A DNA stretch of 64,000 bases from Rhodoferax koreense (lineage in GTDB: Bacteria > Pseudomonadota > Gammaproteobacteria > Burkholderiales > Burkholderiaceae_C): NCBI RefSeq assembly GCF_001955695.1, contig NZ_CP019236.1:3968001-4032000 (forward strand), read 5' to 3'. The notes beneath the pieces were generated by a model, which worked only from the letters and a program-made list of their open reading frames with translations, was not told the DNA's origin and did not search any database. Shown here in pieces: positions 61,065-64,000 of the stretch; the first letter of the stretch is position 1, and the number at the start of each line of letters is the position of its first letter. The translations under genes and the position numbers were made by a program.

Positions 61065-61370
61065 CTATCGAGGACGACGGCGACCGCGCAGGGCCTCGGC
61101 GAGCGACTTCTCTTCATGGCACGGCGCGCAGATCGCCTGCTCGTTCGATTCATCATCCGCGCCGCCTTCCGCCAACGGGATGCGGTGATCGCGGATGGTG
61201 GCAAGCGTCACGATGCCGAGACCATCACACACCTCGCACAGCGGTTGACGCATGAACAGCGCGGCACGCATGGCCTGCAGCCGCCGACCGGTGATCCGCT
61301 TCGTCGGCGTACGCGCCTGACGCCAGGCCTCGCGAGGATGCTTTGCGCATCGCCCTGATCCGTCATGCAC
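61065..61370 (-). CDS. HNH endonuclease (packaging-associated)
   Basis: A 101-residue HNH nuclease starting at GTG 61370. Features are CEVCDGLG (first zinc cysteines), IRDHRIPLAEGGADDESN (catalytic His and Asn) and AICAPCHEEKS (second zinc pair). HNH proteins next to the terminase assist DNA packaging in HK97-like phages. It is the first gene after the late terminator. Confidence 0.9.
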   Translation of the reverse strand: MHDGSGRCAKHPREAWRQARTPTKRITGRRLQAMRAALFMRQPLCEVCDGLGIVTLATIRDHRIPLAEGGADDESNEQAICAPCHEEKSLAEALRGRRRPR

Positions 61371-61442
61371 CAGCTGGGTACAGCCAGGCTTCGTACAGGG
61401 GCGTGGTGCAGCGCGTGCGATGGTCGCTCCAAGAAGTAGAAA

Positions 61443-61470
61443 ACCCGCTGCCGATTGCTCGGGAGCGGGT
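61443..61470 (-). terminator. Terminator before the late operon
   Basis: On the minus strand ACCCGCT (61470-61464) pairs with AGCGGGT (61449-61443), followed by TTTTCTACTT. It lies between the Q-like gene and the HNH gene, where an antiterminator-controlled late terminator is expected. Confidence 0.65.
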
Positions 61471-61526
61471 GAATATGTGCATCGGGTTGCCTGTCACACA
61501 GAGTGCCTGAAATGTGCCAGAAAAGT

Positions 61527-61934
61527 CTATGCCGTAAAACTCCTTTTGATGGCTTCGCGCAACTTCGCGCTCTTGTCTGCCCGCTCGCGGAACCACACGG
61601 CCAGCACGCCGTCCGCGATGTCCAGGTGCGCCTTGATGGTGGACTCGCCACAGCAGCGCTCGCGCGCGGTCGCCTTGATGCCCATGCCCTTCGGGTAGAT
61701 GCACTGTAAGGTCTCGTACAGCTGCGGGCGGGACAACTTCATCGACTCAACTCCCTCATTGGTAACGGATGCATCGATCTCATCCACTGGAATGCGCGCC
61801 TCGGGCGTGGTCTCCTGCGGCGCGTCGTTCAGAAAGGCCGACTGTTTCGCGAAGCCCATGCCGCCGCTGGCTTCCTGCACCTTCCAGAGCGCCCAGTTGT
61901 TCAGGCGGTGCTTCACCCATTCAATGCGCGCCAT
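61527..61934 (-). CDS. Antitermination protein Q-like late regulator
   Basis: A 135-residue protein from ATG 61934 (MARIEWVKHRLNNWALWKV). The N-terminus and the helix-turn-helix-like C-terminal part (YPKGMGIKATARERCCGEST, then IKAHLDIADGVLAVWF) resemble lambdoid Q/ArpU-type late regulators. Its position just before a terminator and the late operon supports this role. Sequence similarity by eye is moderate. Confidence 0.6.
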   Translation of the reverse strand: MARIEWVKHRLNNWALWKVQEASGGMGFAKQSAFLNDAPQETTPEARIPVDEIDASVTNEGVESMKLSRPQLYETLQCIYPKGMGIKATARERCCGESTIKAHLDIADGVLAVWFRERADKSAKLREAIKRSFTA

Positions 61935-62271
61935 GGAACACCTCCGCTGGATAGGCCGCATCGATCACAGCCTCGCCGGTCTTCGGGTCACGCAGCGCGA
62001 CCAGGTAGCGCGCGCCGCTCATGACACCCATGCTGATGGCGCTCACCACCTCCACGCTCCAGTCGAACGGCATCCCGATGATGTAACCGCCCTCGATCGC
62101 ATAGAAGCAGTTGCGCTCGCCCTGCATGCCGGCGCGCACCATCGCATCGACATGCTTTCGGCCCCATTCCTCGCGGCGCTCGTTGATCCAAGCTGCCGTG
62201 AGCGGCATTGCATCGCCCATTCGAGGCATGGGCTTGACGGGAAGGGAGGGACGGGCTGAAACGTCGGACAT
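61921..62271 (-). CDS. Hypothetical prophage protein
   Basis: A 116-residue protein from ATG 62271. The pattern PLTAAWINERREEWGRKHVD and FYAIEGGYIIGMPFDW is not one I can name. It overlaps the Q-like gene by 14 bases and is probably co-transcribed with it. Small proteins in this slot are often accessory early/middle proteins. Confidence 0.6.
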   Translation of the reverse strand: MSDVSARPSLPVKPMPRMGDAMPLTAAWINERREEWGRKHVDAMVRAGMQGERNCFYAIEGGYIIGMPFDWSVEVVSAISMGVMSGARYLVALRDPKTGEAVIDAAYPAEVFHGAH

Positions 62272-62647
62272 GGCGTACTCCTGGCGGGCCTGAAATCGAA
62301 GGGGGTGGACGTGGGGTGGACGGCGCAAACCCGCGCCAATGCTCGATCTGTCCATCTGTCCATAGAACCATAGGTAGAGGCGTGGGTGATCCGCGCACGT
62401 GCGCGCGCGCAGACACGCGCCCGCCTGTCTGCGCGCCTGCACACCTGTGATGGGAAACCGCCCGAAGGGGTGGACGGGTGGACGGATTGGGTACTTACCC
62501 AACAAAATCAACAGCTTGCGCCGTCCACCCCGGGGTGGACGGAGGGTGGACGGGTGGACGGCGGTGGTGTCAGGGCCTGGGCGACGGGCGTCCAGGGGTC
62601 GAGACCGATCCGCGTGGCATCCAGCCATCAGCAAACCATCGTGGTGA
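62272..62647. repeat. GGTGGACG direct repeats with palindrome, candidate replication origin
   Basis: A 376-bp gene-free stretch. It contains at least seven GGTGGACG direct repeats (clusters near 62306-62322, 62468-62485 and 62533-62560), a perfect 22-bp palindrome centred on CCCCGGGG (62521-62542), an inverted repeat TTGGGTA/TACCCAA (62487-62502) and a short A-rich tract. Iterons beside a VapE-type replication gene suggest an origin. Confidence 0.45.
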
Positions 62648-64000
62648 TCAAAACGGGAGGTCATCAGCCTCCCCAGCGGGGTCGATCCATCCATCCGCTG
62701 GCGCGGGCGAGGATTCGACGGCAGTCGATTTCATGGACAGCCGGAGCCATCCGCGCAGGCGCTTGCCCGTCTTCTGGCGATGGCGCTCGAAGCCCAGCGT
62801 CTTCATCGCATTGCCCAGGCGGGTGTCCATCTGCCCATTGCCATCGATGCGATCCGCCTTGACGCTCAAGGCCTTGTCGTACAGCTCTGTGGTCGCGAAA
62901 AAGTCACGCGAGCTGCGCAATACATCGGTTGGGCCGATCTGCACGTCCGCGTTCACGTATTCATCAAGGTAGTACTCCCACGGGTCGCCCCGTCGGAACT
63001 GCTCATGCTCGGGGAAGACGAGATCCTTCTCCTCCTGGCGCGACGGGAAAGTTTGCTCACCCGCATTCAGCCGATGCAGCGCCTCAGCCAACAGCTGCGC
63101 GCGCATGGCCGTCAGCACATCGAGGTGCACCACATGCACCTCCAGCGGCCACATGCGTCGGTCGCCAGTAGCGTCTTTCAGAAAGGTCTCGGCGTTGGTC
63201 GTCCCTACGCTCACGGAATGGCGCGGTGCCTTCTTCATGGCCGACCCATAGGGCGGGCGATACCAGTCTTCCTGGGCCGACAAGTGCTGCTTCACCAGCG
63301 TGCTCTCGGACTTGTTCAGGGACTCCAGCTCGGCCGACTCGACGATCCAAGCCAGCTGCTGCGCCATCTGCGAATCCTTGTCGCCGATCCGGATCGCGTT
63401 GTCGGTGAAGTACGGATAGGCCAGCGCGCGGAAGGCGCCCGACTTCGACAGCCCCTGCGCTCCCTTCAAGATCAACATGTAGTCGAACTTGCAGCCTGGC
63501 TGGATGGCCCGCTGCACCAGGCCAAGCATGAAGCACTTGCCGATGAGCCGCGTGTAGGGCCGCTCCTCCACCTCGAATACATCGGTCAGCCAGTGCTCCA
63601 GCCGATCGACACCATCCCAGGTCTCAGCCTTGATCCAGTCCACCACCGGGTTGTAGCGAAACAAGCGCGCGGCCATCATCACGCCGTCGCGCAGGGTGCC
63701 CTTGGACTTGACGCCGAGGCGGTAGGTTCGCATCAGGTACTCACCCAGCATCAGGTCGTCTTCTTCGTCCCACTCGCCATCCTCGCGGCCCCAGGGCGTG
63801 GTGCGGCTACGCTCCAACAGCAGCGTAAAGTCATTGCGCCGCACCAGGCCGCGCAACTCGGGATCGTGGGTCATGCAATAGAGGACGTTCTCCCGGCAGT
63901 CCAACGGGTTGCCACGCGCCATGACCAACATATCGAGCACGTTGACCACCTCGCCTTCGCGCCATCGGCCATCGCCCTTGCCGTCGTCATCGCCGCCGCC
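62648..64000 (-). CDS. VapE-family replication protein (5' end outside window)
   Basis: Virulence-associated E family, a superfamily 3-like helicase/primase protein of phages; at least 450 codons are visible. The Walker A-like loop is LKGAQGLSKS, and IVESAELESLNKSE, SVGTTNAETFLKDATGDRRM (arginine-finger region) and WPLEV follow in family order. The frame is open to the right edge (17 further codons above the GTG at 63949), so the start lies outside. It probably drives prophage replication. Confidence 0.85.
   Translation of the reverse strand, partial: GGGDDDGKGDGRWREGEVVNVLDMLVMARGNPLDCRENVLYCMTHDPELRGLVRRNDFTLLLERSRTTPWGREDGEWDEEDDLMLGEYLMRTYRLGVKSKGTLRDGVMMAARLFRYNPVVDWIKAETWDGVDRLEHWLTDVFEVEERPYTRLIGKCFMLGLVQRAIQPGCKFDYMLILKGAQGLSKSGAFRALAYPYFTDNAIRIGDKDSQMAQQLAWIVESAELESLNKSESTLVKQHLSAQEDWYRPPYGSAMKKAPRHSVSVGTTNAETFLKDATGDRRMWPLEVHVVHLDVLTAMRAQLLAEALHRLNAGEQTFPSRQEEKDLVFPEHEQFRRGDPWEYYLDEYVNADVQIGPTDVLRSSRDFFATTELYDKALSVKADRIDGNGQMDTRLGNAMKTLGFERHRQKTGKRLRGWLRLSMKSTAVESSPAPADGWIDPAGEADDLPF

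Larger units (their letters stand above)
34980..64000. mobile_element. Prophage integrated in dusA (right end outside window)
   Basis: About 29 kb with integrase, lysis genes, Mu-like contractile tail, HK97-like head and packaging genes and replication gene VapE, nearly all on the minus strand after the integrase. Structural modules look complete and uninterrupted. The early/immunity region and attR lie beyond the right edge. Confidence 0.92.

Noticed and set aside
62386..62972. Plus-strand frames over the GGTGGACG repeats
   Set aside because: They are repetitive, lack ribosome-binding sites and run into the antisense of vapE.

Overview
The window is high-GC betaproteobacterial DNA, most likely from the Comamonadaceae (a Variovorax, Acidovorax or Rhodoferax-like organism). 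This rests on the gene set and order (iscRSUA-hscB, uvrB next to an aromatic aminotransferase, an intracellular PHB depolymerase, a B12-dependent propionyl-CoA to methylmalonyl-CoA pathway) and on interspersed REP-like repeats. Positions 1 to about 34,980 are host chromosome. From there to the right edge lies a prophage that runs off the window.

Host region. An isc iron-sulfur operon (minus strand, 32-3364) begins with the regulator iscR and ends at the window edge with hscB. It has IscR-type operator candidates upstream of iscR and of iscS, and a terminator hairpin before hscB. uvrB has a LexA box and is divergent from an aminotransferase. Next come an AidB-type acyl-CoA dehydrogenase, a PHB depolymerase with a histone-like tail, an RnfB-type ferredoxin and an unusual chemoreceptor with a cytoplasmic C-terminal Cache domain. 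A signalling operon follows (13344-17912): a periplasmic molybdopterin-fold protein, a hybrid histidine kinase and an HD-GYP response regulator.

The propionate/methylmalonyl-CoA block (17917-27972) holds a VOC protein (possible epimerase), a cupin, propionyl-CoA carboxylase alpha and beta, a kinase-like protein, the MeaB GTPase, methylmalonyl-CoA mutase and a divergent GntR/FCD regulator. REP-like repeats have entered this block repeatedly. One pair lies in frame inside the carboxylase alpha gene. A large array forms an in-frame linker joining a GIY-YIG nuclease to MeaB.

At 28126-33978 (plus strand) lies a compact stressosome-type operon: a globin-STAS RsbR with a candidate heme-ligand histidine, an RsbS-like STAS protein without the usual phospho-serine, a fused RsbT-RsbX protein and a large hybrid histidine kinase. 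It ends next to dusA.

The prophage has inserted in the 5' end of dusA. A tyrosine integrase lies next to the junction on the plus strand, and almost everything else is on the minus strand. Reading from the right edge in the direction of transcription, the order is: VapE replication protein (cut by the edge), a GGTGGACG-repeat region, a Q-like regulator, a terminator, HNH nuclease, terminase, portal, ClpP-type protease and HK97-type capsid, connectors, an accessory fibre block with an SGNH hydrolase, an autonomously transcribed MltR-like cargo gene, a Mu-type contractile tail (sheath, tube, frameshifted chaperone, tape measure, baseplate), fibres and a lysis cassette. The virion is therefore a mosaic with an HK97-like head and a Mu-like myovirus tail. 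A 16-bp palindrome, GTGCAGACGTCTGCAC, occurs three times in the prophage.
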